From: Haematococcus lacustris
Lineage: Eukaryota > Chlorophyta > Chlorophyceae > Chlamydomonadales > Haematococcaceae
Assembly: GCA_030144725.1 (NCBI GenBank)
Contig: JASKMD010000014.1
Span: 7,342,284-7,406,283, forward strand
Length of the DNA: 64,000 nt
Direction: 5' to 3'
Positions 1-13,785 of this stretch are shown here, piece after piece (position 1 is the stretch's first letter; each line of letters starts with the position of its first letter). The notes beneath the pieces are model-generated. The model was not told the DNA's origin, did not search any database, and was given only the letters and a program-made list of their open reading frames with translations. The position numbers and the translations under genes are program-made.

Positions 1-3000
1 TGAGGACAGACGTGCTGCGGGTTGACCTGCTGTGGGTAGCTGTCATGTTGGTCGAGGTGTCGCGAGCCAACGTGCTGCGGTTTGACTTGCTGTGGGTCGC
101 TGTGATGTGGGTCGAGGTATCGCGAGCCGACGTGGTGCTGGTTGCTGTGATGTGCGTCGAGGTGTCGCGGGATGACTTGCTGCAGGTCGTCGTGCTGCGG
201 GCCTGCGACCACCAGGGCGGGACAAGGGCAAGTTGAGATCAATAGCAGGATTGGGTCCAGCGGCGCTTGCATTTGGTGTGCACAAGGTGTAGCAAGCAAG
301 GTAAGGGGTGCTGGGCCGCGTAAGCCCGCCCTGCGTGGAAACCCAATAGTCAAACGGCGCACCAACGATGCAGCGATGCTTGGTTGCGCCTGGATGGAGT
401 CTGTGCGGTTCATGATGATGGGCTGCACTGTGGAGGGAGGCAGCGTTCGCGCGTATGCCCGTAGGCACGCATCGCTGTACAAGCAGGGCTGCTTGGGCGG
501 GAGCCATATCTGCAGTTCAGCCCAGCCTCCGCTGCGGATGCACAAGAAATGGGAACGGGGTTAGGTCCTCCGGACTGCCTCAAGCCAATGTGCCTTGTAG
601 TCAACAGCACCGTTGCGGCCTGACCTGCCCTTACCTGGCATAGCTGATGTCAAGTGCCTCGCACGCAACCACCTGCGCCAACAAGGATGGCGCATTGATA
701 GTTTGCTGTGGCTTCTCGCGGCTGCTGGCTGAACCCATTTCGTGGTTAGCTACGTTGGTAGCAATGCGGCCATATTCCAGGAGGGGGGGTATTTGTACCG
801 TGCATGGCCAACTTTGCGCGCTACTGTATTTCAAATGTGCGGTGACAACACAAGATAGCGAGACCAATCACATGTTTTCGCTGTGCTATCGTGGTATCAC
901 GGCGTCCTGGTATGAAGGCAGTCTAGCTAGGGATATGTCCTATGACAACATGTCAAGATCCAGATGTAAAGAAGCTTATCGGGGCAGCCTAGCAATCTGA
1001 GAGGTGGCGGCGACCATGTCATGAGCATATCGAACATGGCAGAGCTTAGGGACCATGCTGCACGTGGACAAGGACCGGGTACTCATGCAAGTTGTTGATT
1101 GCTGTCTGTGTTGTCATCCCCAGCACCACCAGCTCATGCCTAGGCGGCAGTGGTCTGGGGCTTGGAAAGGTGTGCTGTGCGGCCACCACTGTCGCTGACC
1201 ACACTTACATAACACGCACAGCTGGGGTGACTGACAGCCACAGGCTCATGCGCAGTCACAGCAAGCAGCAGCAGCGGTGGCACCAGGACCAGCTTGCACA
1301 CAATGAGGCACTGTGCCTGGCCCAGTGGGAGAGGCAGCACACGCAGAAGGAGCAGACAAGGCAGCGGTGCTGCGGGTTCCTTCAGAGCTGTGCATCAGCT
1401 TCAGGCAACGGTCCAGCCAAGTGGACTGCTGCAGCTGCAGCTGCCATGATGGTAGTGGTGGTAGCTGGTGTGGCAGGCATTGAGCCTTGTCCCCATCATG
1501 AAATACATACACACGGGCATGCTGCGTCAGGGCTTGAAGATGGCCATGCAGGCAGGGGCAGGGTCGACTGTTGACCACAGGCAAGTGGCAGCTGCAGGGG
1601 CGGGGTGGGGTTGGGAGCAGTTGTAGGGGCATACAGGCTGACCCTGACCCCTGGACCCCACCACTGCCCTCCAGCCTTCCCACCTTTCTTGCCTCCTGCC
1701 CTGACGCCTAACCCCTCATGCCTATGCATGCCCTTGTGCTGCTGCCCCTGCGTGTTTGCAGCATCAAGAGATCCGTGCGAGCAAGGTGGGCGGCAGCAGG
1801 TGCCAGACCAATGCTTGGCAGCAGCAGCAGCATGTCACATGCAAGGGCTAGCCCGGCCCTGCAGCCACCCCGCAGACCTTGCAAGCAGCAGTAGCCACAA
1901 GGCAGTCCTTTCCAAGCCCTCTAGCTATTTTGTCTGTAGTGAAAGGCTCATGCACATGCCCGTCACCAATGCCTGGTGCTGCCATTGTCTGAGATGGGTG
2001 GATCCGTGGCTGTGATGATATGAATGAAAGTGGCATGCTGCATGGAGTTCAACATTTGCTTCATGGCGTTGTAGCTGAGAGATGTTCACAACACGACTTT
2101 GCAGCCAGCATGTGATGTGTAATCAAACAGTGATGTACTCGGAGTGTGACACAATTCAGTAGTGTGATAGAAGCCAAGCAATAGGTTTACAACGCCTTGC
2201 AATGTACACATTTGCAAACCACACACACAACGCACTGCCCTAGCTCTGCTCGCCAGCACCAACCACCAGGCACGTCAAAGCTCGGTGGTCTAGATAAATG
2301 ACGGATCCACACTCAACCATGGACAGATCTTGCTCTCAGTGATGTGACTAGCTGGACTGATGATGACACGCACGCCTCATGCACTCGCCACCCAACACAG
2401 TATCGAACATGACAGGGCATGCACTTATTGGCTTACATACCGATCTCACCCGTGACAAGGACATACAGACAAGCTCGTGTAGACAGAACAGCATCCATGC
2501 AAGTCATAGTACCGGCACACCCATGCAAGGTGCAACAATAAAACAGGCACGTCCATGTAGAAGGCATGTCAAGTCTGATGTGTGATGCATCATCTAGGGT
2601 GTGAACATGCCAAGCCCTGCACTGCCAAATCAGCAGTGAGGGCTCAGTGTGGCCTAGGTGGGGACAGATGTGGCAACCAGCTCATGCAATGGCATGGGAC
2701 TCAATTCATTCAGTGTGCAATCCATGCGGCCAGGCAAGCGCTGCGCAAGGCTGACGGCGCTGGCTAGTATGAGTGCGACCCAACCTGGACTAGACCAACC
2801 CCACCCCTGCTGTGTGGTGATGGCATGGTGCCACCAGCCCACTACTGCTACCTCGCCCCGTAGTCCTCTATCTTCCAGTGAACCACTAGGCGTCCTTGCT
2901 CTGTGCCCATATTGGCAGTTGTGGATATCCTGTGGCATGCTTGCGCCTACAGATGGCGATGGGCAGGGAAGGGCAGGGAAGCGTGCCCGGTTCACTGAAG

Positions 3001-6000
3001 CTGGTTCGGGAGGCCGCAGCAAGTAGGGCCACGTGGGCCCCCACTGCCGCTTGGTAGTTAGACGTGCTGAGGACAGACGTGCTGCGGGTTGACCTGCTGT
3101 GGGTAGCTGTCATGTTGGTCGAGGTGTCGCGAGCCAACGTGCTGCGGTTTGACTTGCTGTGGGTCGCTGTGATGTGGGTCGAGGTATCGCGAGCCGACGT
3201 GGTGCTGGTTGCTGTGATGTGCGTCGAGGTGTCGCGGGATGACTTGCTGCAGGTCGTCGTGCTGCGGGCCTGCGACCACCAGGGCGGGACAAGGGCAAGT
3301 TGAGATCAATAGCAGGATTGGGTCCAGCGGCGCTTGCATTTGGTGTGCACAAGGTGTAGCAAGCAAGGTAAGGGGTGCTGGGCCGCGTAAGCCCGCCCTG
3401 CGTGGAAACCCAATAGTCAAACGGCGCACCAACGATGCAGCGATGCTTGGTTGCGCCTGGATGGAGTCTGTGCGGTTCATGATGATGGGCTGCACTGTGG
3501 AGGGAGGCAGCGTTCGCGCGTATGCCCGTAGGCACGCATCGCTGTACAAGCAGGGCTGCTTGGGCGGGAGCCATATCTGCAGTTCAGCCCAGCCTCCGCT
3601 GCGGATGCACAAGAAATGGGAACGGGGTTAGGTCCTCCGGACTGCCTCAAGCCAATGTGCCTTGTAGTCAACAGCACCGTTGCGGCCTGACCTGCCCTTA
3701 CCTGGCATAGCTGATGTCAAGTGCCTCGCACGCAACCACCTGCGCCAACAAGGATGGCGCATTGATAGTTTGCTGTGGCTTCTCGCGGCTGCTGGCTGAA
3801 CCCATTTCGTGGTTAGCTACGTTGGTAGCAATGCGGCCATATTCCAGGAGGGGGGGTATTTGTACCGTGCATGGCCAACTTTGCGCGCTACTGTATTTCA
3901 AATGTGCGGTGACAACACAAGATAGCGAGACCAATCACATGTTTTCGCTGTGCTATCGTGGTATCACGGCGTCCTGGTATGAAGGCAGTCTAGCTAGGGA
4001 TATGTCCTATGACAACATGTCAAGATCCAGATGTAAAGAAGCTTATCGGGGCAGCCTAGCAATCTGAGAGGTGGCGGCGACCATGTCATGAGCATATCGA
4101 ACATGGCAGAGCTTAGGGACCATGCTGCACGTGGACAAGGACCGGGTACTCATGCAAGTTGTTGATTGCTGTCTGTGTTGTCATCCCCAGCACCACCAGC
4201 TCATGCCTAGGCGGCAGTGGTCTGGGGCTTGGAAAGGTGTGCTGTGCGGCCACCACTGTCGCTGACCACACTTACATAACACGCACAGCTGGGGTGACTG
4301 ACAGCCACAGGCTCATGCGCAGTCACAGCAAGCAGCAGCAGCGGTGGCACCAGGACCAGCTTGCACACAATGAGGCACTGTGCCTGGCCCAGTGGGAGAG
4401 GCAGCACACGCAGAAGGAGCAGACAAGGCAGCGGTGCTGCGGGTTCCTTCAGAGCTGTGCATCAGCTTCAGGCAACGGTCCAGCCAAGTGGACTGCTGCA
4501 GCTGCAGCTGCCATGATGGTAGTGGTGGTAGCTGGTGTGGCAGGCATTGAGCCTTGTCCCCATCATGAAATACATACACACGGGCATGCTGCGTCAGGGC
4601 TTGAAGATGGCCATGCAGGCAGGGGCAGGGTCGACTGTTGACCACAGGCAAGTGGCAGCTGCAGGGGCGGGGTGGGGTTGGGAGCAGTTGTAGGGGCATA
4701 CAGGCTGACCCTGACCCCTGGACCCCACCACTGCCCTCCAGCCTTCCCACCTTTCTTGCCTCCTGCCCTGACGCCTAACCCCTCATGCCTATGCATGCCC
4801 TTGTGCTGCTGCCCCTGCGTGTTTGCAGCATCAAGAGATCCGTGCGAGCAAGGTGGGCGGCAGCAGGTGCCAGACCAATGCTTGGCAGCAGCAGCAGCAT
4901 GTCACATGCAAGGGCTAGCCCGGCCCTGCAGCCACCCCGCAGACCTTGCAAGCAGCAGTAGCCACAAGGCAGTCCTTTCCAAGCCCTCTAGCTATTTTGT
5001 CTGTAGTGAAAGGCTCATGCACATGCCCGTCACCAATGCCTGGTGCTGCCATTGTCTGAGATGGGTGGATCCGTGGCTGTGATGATATGAATGAAAGTGG
5101 CATGCTGCATGGAGTTCATCATTTGCTTCATGGCGTTGTAGCCTTGACTTGTCCATGCACCCTGAGAGATGTTCACAACACGACTTTGCAGCCAGCATGT
5201 GATGTGTAATCAAACAGTGATGTACTCGGAGTGTGACACAATTCAGTAGTGTGATAGAAGCCAAGCAATAGGTTTACAACGCCTTGCAATGTACACATTT
5301 GCAAACCACACACACAACGCACTGCCCTAGCTCTGCTCGCCAGCACCAACCACCAGGCACGTCAAAGCTCGGTGGTCTAGATAAATGACGGATCCACACT
5401 CAATCATGGACAGATCTTGCTCTCAGTGATGTGACTAGCTGGACTGATGATGACACGCACGCCTCATGCACTCGCCACCCAACACAGCATCGAACATGAC
5501 AGGGCATGCACTTATTGGCTTACATACCGATCTCACCCGTGACAAGGACATACAGACAAGCTCGTGTAGACAGAACAGCATCCATGCAAGTCATAGTACC
5601 GGCACACCCATGCAAGGTGCAACAATAAAACAGGCACGTCCATGTAGAAGGCATGTCAAGTTTGATGTGTGATGCATCATCTAGGGTGTGAACATGCCAA
5701 GCCCTGCACTGCCAAATCAGCAGTGAGGGCTCAGTGTGGCCTAGGTGGGGACAGATGTGGCAACCAGCTCATGCAATGGCATGGGACTCAATTCATTCAG
5801 TGTGCAATCCATGCGGCCAGGCATGCGCTGCGCAAGGCTGACGGCGCTGGCTAGTATGAGTGCGACCCAACCTGGACTAGACCAACCCCACCCCTGCTGT
5901 GTGGTGATGGCATGGTGCCACCAGCCCACTACTGCTACCTCGCCCCGTAGTCCTCTATCTTCCAGTGAACCACTAGGCGTCCTTGCTCTGTGCCCATATG

Positions 6001-9000
6001 GGCAGTTGTGGGTATCCTGTGGCATGCTTGCGCCTACAGATGGCGATGGGCAGGGAAGGGCAGGGAAGCGTGCCCGGTTCACTGAAGCTGGTCCGGGAAG
6101 CCGCAGCAAGTAGGGCCACGTGGGCCCCCACTGCCGCTTGGGAGTTAGACGTGCTGAGGACAGACGTGCTGCGGGTTGACCTGCTGTGGGTAGCTGTCAT
6201 GTTGGTCGAGGTGTCGCGAGCCAACGTGCTGCGGTTTGACTTGCTGTGGGTCGCTGTGATGTGGGTCGAGGTATCGCGAGCCGACGTGGTGCTGGTTGCT
6301 GTGATGTGCGTCGAGGTGTCGCGGGATGACTTGCTGCAGGTCGTCGTGCTGCGGGCCTGCGACCACCAGGGCGGGACAAGGGCAAGTTGAGATCAATAGC
6401 AGGATTGGGTCCAGCGGCGCTTGCATTTGGTGTGCACAAGGTGTAGCAAGCAAGGTAAGGGGTGCTGGGCCGCGTAAGCCCGCCCTGCGTGGAAACCCAA
6501 TAGTCAAACGGCGCACCAACGATGCAGCGATGCTTGGTTGCGCCTGGATGGAGTCTGTGCGGTTCATGATGATGGGCTGCACTGTGGAGGGAGGCAGCGT
6601 TCGCGCGTATGCCCGTAGGCACGCATCGCTGTACAAGCAGGGCTGCTTGGGCGGGAGCCATATCTGCAGTTCAGCCCAGCCTCCGCTGCGGATGCACAAG
6701 AAATGGGAACGGGGTTAGGTCCTCCGGACTGCCTCAAGCCAATGTGCCTTGTAGTCAACAGCACCGTTGCGGCCTGACCTGCCCTTACCTGGCATAGCTG
6801 ATGTCAAGTGCCTCGCACGCAACCACCTGCGCCAACAAGGATGGCGCATTGATAGTTTGCTGTGGCTTCTCGCGGCTGCTGGCTGAACCCATTTCGTGGT
6901 TAGCTACGTTGGTAGCAATGCGGCCATATTCCAGGAGGGGGGGTATTTGTACCGTGCATGGCCAACTTTGCGCGCTACTGTATTTCAAATGTGCGGTGAC
7001 AACACAAGATAGCGAGACCAATCACATGTTTTCGCTGTGCTATCGTGGTATCACGGCGTCCTGGTATGAAGGCAGTCTAGCTAGGGATATGTCCTATGAC
7101 AACATGTCAAGATCCAGATGTAAAGAAGCTTATCGGGGCAGCCTAGCAATCTGAGAGGTGGCGGCGACCATGTCATGAGCATATCGAACATGGCAGAGCT
7201 TAGGGACCATGCTGCACGTGGACAAGGACCGGGTACTCATGCAAGTTGTTGGTTGCTGTCTGTGTTGTCATCCCCAGCACCATCAGCTCATGCCTAGGCG
7301 GCAGTGGTCTGGGGCTTGGAAAGGTGTGCTGTACGGCCACCACTGTCGCTGACCACACTTACATAACACGCACTGCTGGGGTGACTGACAGCCACAGGCT
7401 CATGCGCAGTCACAGCAAGCAGCAGCAGCGGTGGCACCAGGACCAGCTTGCACACAATGAGGCAATGTGCCTGGCCCAGTGGGAGAGGCAGCACACGCAG
7501 AAGGAGCAGACAAGGCAGCGGTGCTGCGGGTTCCTTCAGAGCTGTGCATCAGCTTCAGGCAACGGTCCAGCCAAGTGGACTGCTGCAGCTGCAGCTGCCA
7601 TGATGGTAGTGGTGGTAGCTGGTGTGGCAGGCATTGAGCCTTGTCCCCATCATGAAATACATACACACGGGCATGCTGCGTCAGGGCTTGAAGATGGCCA
7701 TGCAGGCAGGGGCAGGGTCGACTGTTGACCGCAGGCAGGTGGCAGCTTCAGGGGCGGGGTGGGGTTGCGAGCAGTTGTAGGGGCATACAGGCTGACCCTG
7801 ACCCCTGGACCCCACCACTGCCCTCCAGCCTTCCCACCTTTCTTGCCTCCTGCCCTGACGCCTAACCCCTCATGCCTATGCATGCCCTTGTGCTGCTGCC
7901 CCTGCGTGTTTGCAGCATCAAGAGATCCGTGCGAGCAAGGTGGGCGGCAGCAGGTGCCAGACCAATGCTTGGCAGCAGCAGCAGCATGTCACATGCAAGG
8001 GCTAGCCCGGCCTTGCAGCCACCCCGCAGACCTTGCAAGCAGCAGTAGCCACAAGGCAGTCCTCTCCAAGCCCTCTAGCTGTTTTGCCTGTAGTGAAAGG
8101 CTCATGCACATGCCCGTCACCAATGCCTGGTGCTGCCATTGTCTGAGATGGGTGGATCCGTGGCTGTGATGATATGAATGAAAGTGGCATGCTGCATGGA
8201 GTTCATCATTTGCTTCATGGCGTAGTTGCCTTGACTTGTCCATGCACCCTGAGAGATGTTCACAACACGACTTTGCAGCCAGCATGTGATGTGTAATCAA
8301 ACGGTGATGTACTCGGAGTGTGATACGATTCAGTAGTGTGATAGAAGCCAAGCAATAGGTTTACAACGCCCTGCAATGTACACATTTGCAAACCACACAC
8401 ACAACGCACTGCCCTAGCTCTGCTCGCCAGCACCAACCACCAGGCACGTCAAAGCTCGGTGGTCTAGATAAATGACGGATCCACACTCAATCATGGACAG
8501 ATCTTGCTCTCAGTGATGTGACTAGCTGGACTGATGATGACACGCACGCCTCATGCACTCGCCACCCAACACAGCATCGAACATGACAGGGCATGCACTT
8601 ATTGGCTTACATACCGATCTCACCCGTGACAAGGACATACAGACAAGCTCGTGTAGACAGAACAGCATCCATGCAAGTCATAGTACCGGCACACCCATGC
8701 AAGGTGCAACAATAAAACAGGCACGTCCATGTAGAAGGCATGTCAAGTCTGATGTGTGATGCATCATCTAGGGTGTGAACATGCCAAGCCCTGCACTGCC
8801 AAATCAGCAGTGAGGGCTCAGTGTGGCCTAGGTGGGGACAGATGTGGCAACCAGCTCATGCAATGGCATGGGACTCAATTCATTCAGTGTGCAATCCATG
8901 CGGCCAGGCATGCGCTGCGCAAGGCTGACGGCGCTGGCTAGTATGAGTGCGACCCAACCTGGACTAGACCAACCCCACCCCTGCTGTGTGGTGATGGCAT

Positions 9001-10458
9001 GGTGCCACCAGCCCACTACTGCTACCTCGCCCCGTAGTCCTCTATCTTCCAGTGAACCACTAGGCGTCCTTGCTCTGTGCCCATATTGGCAGTTGTGGAT
9101 ATCCTGTGGCATGCTTGCGCCTACAGATGGCGATGGGCAGGGAAGGGCAGGGAAGCGTGCCCGGTTCACTGAAGCTGGTCCGGGAAGCCGCAGCAAGTAG
9201 GGCCACGTGGGCCCCCACTGCCGCTTGGGAGTTAGACGTGCTGAGGACAGACGTGCTGCGGTTTGACCTGCTGTGGGTAGCTGTCATGTTGGTCGAGGTG
9301 TCGCGAGCCAACGTGCTGCGGTTTGACTTGCTGTGGGTCGCTGTGATGTGGGTCGAGGTATCGCGAGCCGACGTGGTGCTGGTTGCTGTGATGTGCGTCG
9401 AGGTGTCGCGGGATGACTTGCTGCAGGTCGTCGTGCTGCGGGCCTGCGACCACCAGGGCGGGACAAGGGCAAGTTGAGATCAATAGCAGGATTGGGTCCA
9501 GCGGCGCTTGCATTTGGTGTGCACAAGGTGTAGCAAGCAAGGTAAGGGGTGCTGGGCCGCGGCAGCCCGCCCTGCGTGGAAACCCAATAGTCAAACGGCG
9601 CACCAACGATGCAGCGATGCTTGGTTGCGCCTGGATGGAGTCTGTGCGGTTCATGATGATGGGCTGCACTGTGGAGGGAGGCAGCGTTCGCGCGTATGCC
9701 CGTAGGCACGCATCGCTGTACAAGCAGGGCTGCCTGGGCGGGAGCCATATCTGCAGTTCAGCCCAGCCTCCGCTGCGGATGCACAAGAAATGGGAACGAG
9801 TTTAGGTCCTCATGACTGCCTCAAGCCAATGTGCCTTGAAGTCAACAGCACCGTTGCGGCCTGACCTGCCCTTACCTGGCATAGCTGATGTCAAGTGCCT
9901 CGCACGCAACCACCTGCGCCAACAAGGATGGCGCATTGATAGTTTGCTGTGGCTTCTCGCGGCTGCTGGCTGAACCCATTTCGTGGTTAGCTACGTTGGT
10001 AGCAATGCGGCCATATTCCAGGAGGGGGGGTATTTGTACCGTGCATGGCCAACTTTGCGCGCTACTGTATTTCAAATGTGCGGTGACAACACAAGATAGC
10101 GAGACCAATCACATGTTTTCGCTGTGCTATCGTGGTATCACGGCGTCCTGGTATGAAGGCAGTCTAGCTAGGGATATGTCCTATGACAACATGTCAAGAT
10201 CCAGATGTAAAGAAGCTTATCGGGGCAGCCTAGCAATCTGAGAGGTGGCGGCGACCATGTCATGAGCATATCGAACATGGCAGAGCTTAGGGACCATGCT
10301 GCACGTGGACAAGGACCGGGTACTCATGCAAGTTGTTGGTTGCTGTCTGTGTTGTCATCCCCAGCACCACCAGCTCATGCCTAGGCGGCAGTGGTCTGGG
10401 GCTTGGAAAGGTGTGTTGTGCGGCCACCACTGTCGCTGACCACACTTACATAACACGC

Positions 10459-10618
10459 ACTGATGGGGTGACTGACAGCCACAGGCTCATGCGCAGTCAC
10501 AGCAAGCAGCAGCAGCGGTGGCACCAGAACCAGCTTGCACTGCTGGGGTGACTGACAGCCACAGGCTCATGCGCAGTCACAGCAAGCAGCAGCAGCGGTG
10601 GCACCAGGACCAGCTTGC
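10459..10618. repeat. 80-bp tandem duplication inside satellite unit 4
   Basis: An 80-bp block (GGGTGACTGACAGCC through the CAG-rich stretch) occurs twice in direct succession here. The single-copy state is seen in units 1-3 and 6. This accounts exactly for the 3087 to 3167 bp difference in unit length. Confidence 0.93.
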
Positions 10619-13600
10619 ACACAATGAGGCAATGTGCCTGGCCCAGTGGGAGAGGCAGCACATGCAGAAGGAGCAGACAAGGCAGCGGTGCTGCGGGTTC
10701 CTTCAGAGCTGTGCCTCAGCTTCAGGCAACGGTCCAGCCAAGTGGACTGCTGCAGCTGCAGCTGCCATGATGGTAGTGGTGGTAGCTGGTGTGGCAGGCA
10801 TTGAGCCTTGTCCCCATCATGAAATACATACACACGGGCATGCTGCGTCAGGGCTTGAAGATGGCCATGCAGGCAGGGGCAGGGTCGACTGTTGACCGCA
10901 GGCAAGTGGCAGCTTCAGGGGCGGGGTGGGGTTGGGAGCAGTTGTAGGGGCGTACAGGCTGACCCTGACCCCTGGACCCCACCACTGCCCTCCAGCCTTC
11001 CCACCTTTCTTGCCTCCTGCCCTGACGCCTAACCCCTCATGCCTATGCATGCCCTTGTGCTGCTGCCCCTGCGTATTTGCAGCATCAAGAGATCCGTGCG
11101 AGCAAGGTGGGCGGCAGCAGGTGCCAGACCAATGCTTGGCAGCAGCAGCAGCATGTCACATGCAAGGGCTAGCCCGGCCTTGCAGCCACCCCGCAGACCT
11201 TGCAAGCAGCAGTAGCCACAAGGCAGTCCTCTCCAAGCCCTCTAGCTGTTTTGCCTGTAGTGAAAGGCTCATGCACATGCCCGTCACCAATGCCTGGTGC
11301 TGCCATTGTCTGAGATGGGTGGATCCGTGGCTGTGATGATATGAATGAAAGTGGCATGCTGCATGGAGTTCATCATTTGCTTCATGGCGTAGTTGCCTTG
11401 ACTTGTCCATGCACCCTGAGAGATGTTCACAACACGACTTTGCAGCCAGCATGTGATGTGTAATCAAACGGTGATGTACTCGGAGTGTGATACGATTCAG
11501 TAGTGTGATAGAAGCCAAGCAATAGGTTTACAACGCCCTGCAATGTACACATTTGCAAACCACACACACAACGCACTGCCCTAGCTCTGCTCGCCAGCAC
11601 CAACCACCAGGCACGTCAAAGCTCGGTGGTCTAGATAAATGACGGATCCACACTCAATCATGGACAGATCTTGCTCTCAGTGATGTGACTAGCTGGACTG
11701 ATGATGACACGCACGCCTCATGCACTCGCCACCCAACACAGCATCGAACATGACAGGGCATGCACTTATTGGCTTACATACCGATCTCACCCGTGACAAG
11801 GACATACAGACAAGCTCGTGTAGACAGAACAGCATCCATGCAAGTCATAGTACCGGCACACCCATGCAAGGTGCAACAATAAAACAGGCACGTCCATGTA
11901 GAAGGCATGTCAAGTCTGATGTGTGATGCATCATCTAGGGTGTGAACATGCCAAGCCCTGCACTGCCAAATCAGCAGTGAGGGCTCAGTGTGGCCTAGGT
12001 GGGGACAGATGTGGCAACCAGCTCATGCAATGGCATGGGACTCAATTCATTCAGTGTGCAATCCATGCGGCCAGGCATGCGCTGCGCAAGGCTGACGGCG
12101 CTGGCTAGTATGAGTGCGACCCAACCTGGACTAGACCAACCCCACCCCTGCTGTGTGGTGATGGCATGGTGCCACCAGCCCACTACTGCTACCTCGCCCC
12201 GTAGTCCTCTATCTTCCAGTGAACCACTAGGCGTCCTTGCTCTGTGCCCATATTGGCAGTTGTGGATATCCTGTGGCATGCTTGCGCCTACAGATGGCGA
12301 TGGGCAGGGAAGGGCAGGGAAGCGTGCCCGGTTCACTGAAGCTGGTCCGGGAAGCCGCAGCAAGTAGGGCCACGTGGGCCCCCACTGCCGCTTGGGAGTT
12401 AGACGTGCTGAGGACAGACGTGCTGCGGTTTGACCTGCTGTGGGTAGCTGTCATGTTGGTCGAGGTGTCGCGAGCCAACGTGCTGCGGTTTGACTTGCTG
12501 TGGGTCGCTGTGATGTGGGTCGAGGTATCGCGAGCCGACGTGGTGCTGGTTGCTGTGATGTGCGTCGAGGTGTCGCGGGATGACTTGCTGCAGGTCGTCG
12601 TGCTGCGGGCCTGCGACCACCAGGGCGGGACAAGGGCAAGTTGAGATCAATAGCAGGATTGGGTCCAGCGGCGCTTGCATTTGGTGTGCACAAGGTGTAG
12701 CAAGCAAGGTAAGGGGTGCTGGGCCGCGGCAGCCCGCCCTGCGTGGAAACCCAATAGTCAAACGGCGCACCAACGATGCAGCGATGCTTGGTTGCGCCTG
12801 GATGGAGTCTGTGCGGTTCATGATGATGGGCTGCACTGTGGAGGGAGGCAGCGTTCGCGCGTATGCCCGTAGGCACGCATCGCTGTACAAGCAGGGCTGC
12901 CTGGGCGGGAGCCATATCTGCAGTTCAGCCCAGCCTCCGCTGCGGATGCACAAGAAATGGGAACGAGTTTAGGTCCTCATGACTGCCTCAAGCCAATGTG
13001 CCTTGAAGTCAACAGCACCGTTGCGGCCTGACCTGCCCTTACCTGGCATAGCTGATGTCAAGTGCCTCGCACGCAACCACCTGCGCCAACAAGGATGGCG
13101 CATTGATAGTTTGCTGTGGCTTCTCGCGGCTGCTGGCTGAACCCATTTCGTGGTTAGCTACGTTGGTAGCAATGCGGCCATATTCCAGGAGGGGGGGTAT
13201 TTGTACCGTGCATGGCCAACTTTGCGCGCTACTGTATTTCAAATGTGCGGTTACAACACAAGATAGCGAGACCAATCACATGTTTTCGCTGTGCTATCGT
13301 GGTATCACGGCGTCCTGGTATGAAGGCAATCTAGCTAGGGATATGTCCTATGACAACATGTCAAGATCCAGATGTAAAGAAGCTTATCGGGGCAGCCTAG
13401 CAAGCTGAGAGGTGGCGGCGACCATGTCATGAGCATATCCAACATGGCAGAGCTTAGGGACCATGCTGCACGTGGACAAGGACCGGGTACTCATGCAAGT
13501 TGTTGGTTGCTGTCTGTGTTGTCATCCCCAGCACCACCAGCTCATGCCTAGGCGGCAGTGGTCTGGGGCTTGGAAAGGTGTGTTGTGCGGCCACCACTGT

Positions 13601-13625
13601 CGCTGACCACACTTACATAACACGC

Positions 13626-13785
13626 ACTGATGGGGTGACTGACAGCCACAGGCTCATGCGCAGTCACAGCAAGCAGCAGCAGCGGTGGCACCAGAACCAG
13701 CTTGCACTGCTGGGGTGACTGACAGCCACAGGCTCATGCGCAGTCACAGCAAGCAGCAGCAGCGGTGGCACCAGGACCAGCTTGC
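13626..13785. repeat. Same 80-bp duplication in satellite unit 5
   Basis: Same structure, 3167 bp to the right of the unit 4 copy. Sharing of the duplication by two adjacent units indicates it spread by unequal exchange or amplification of a unit that already carried it. Confidence 0.93.
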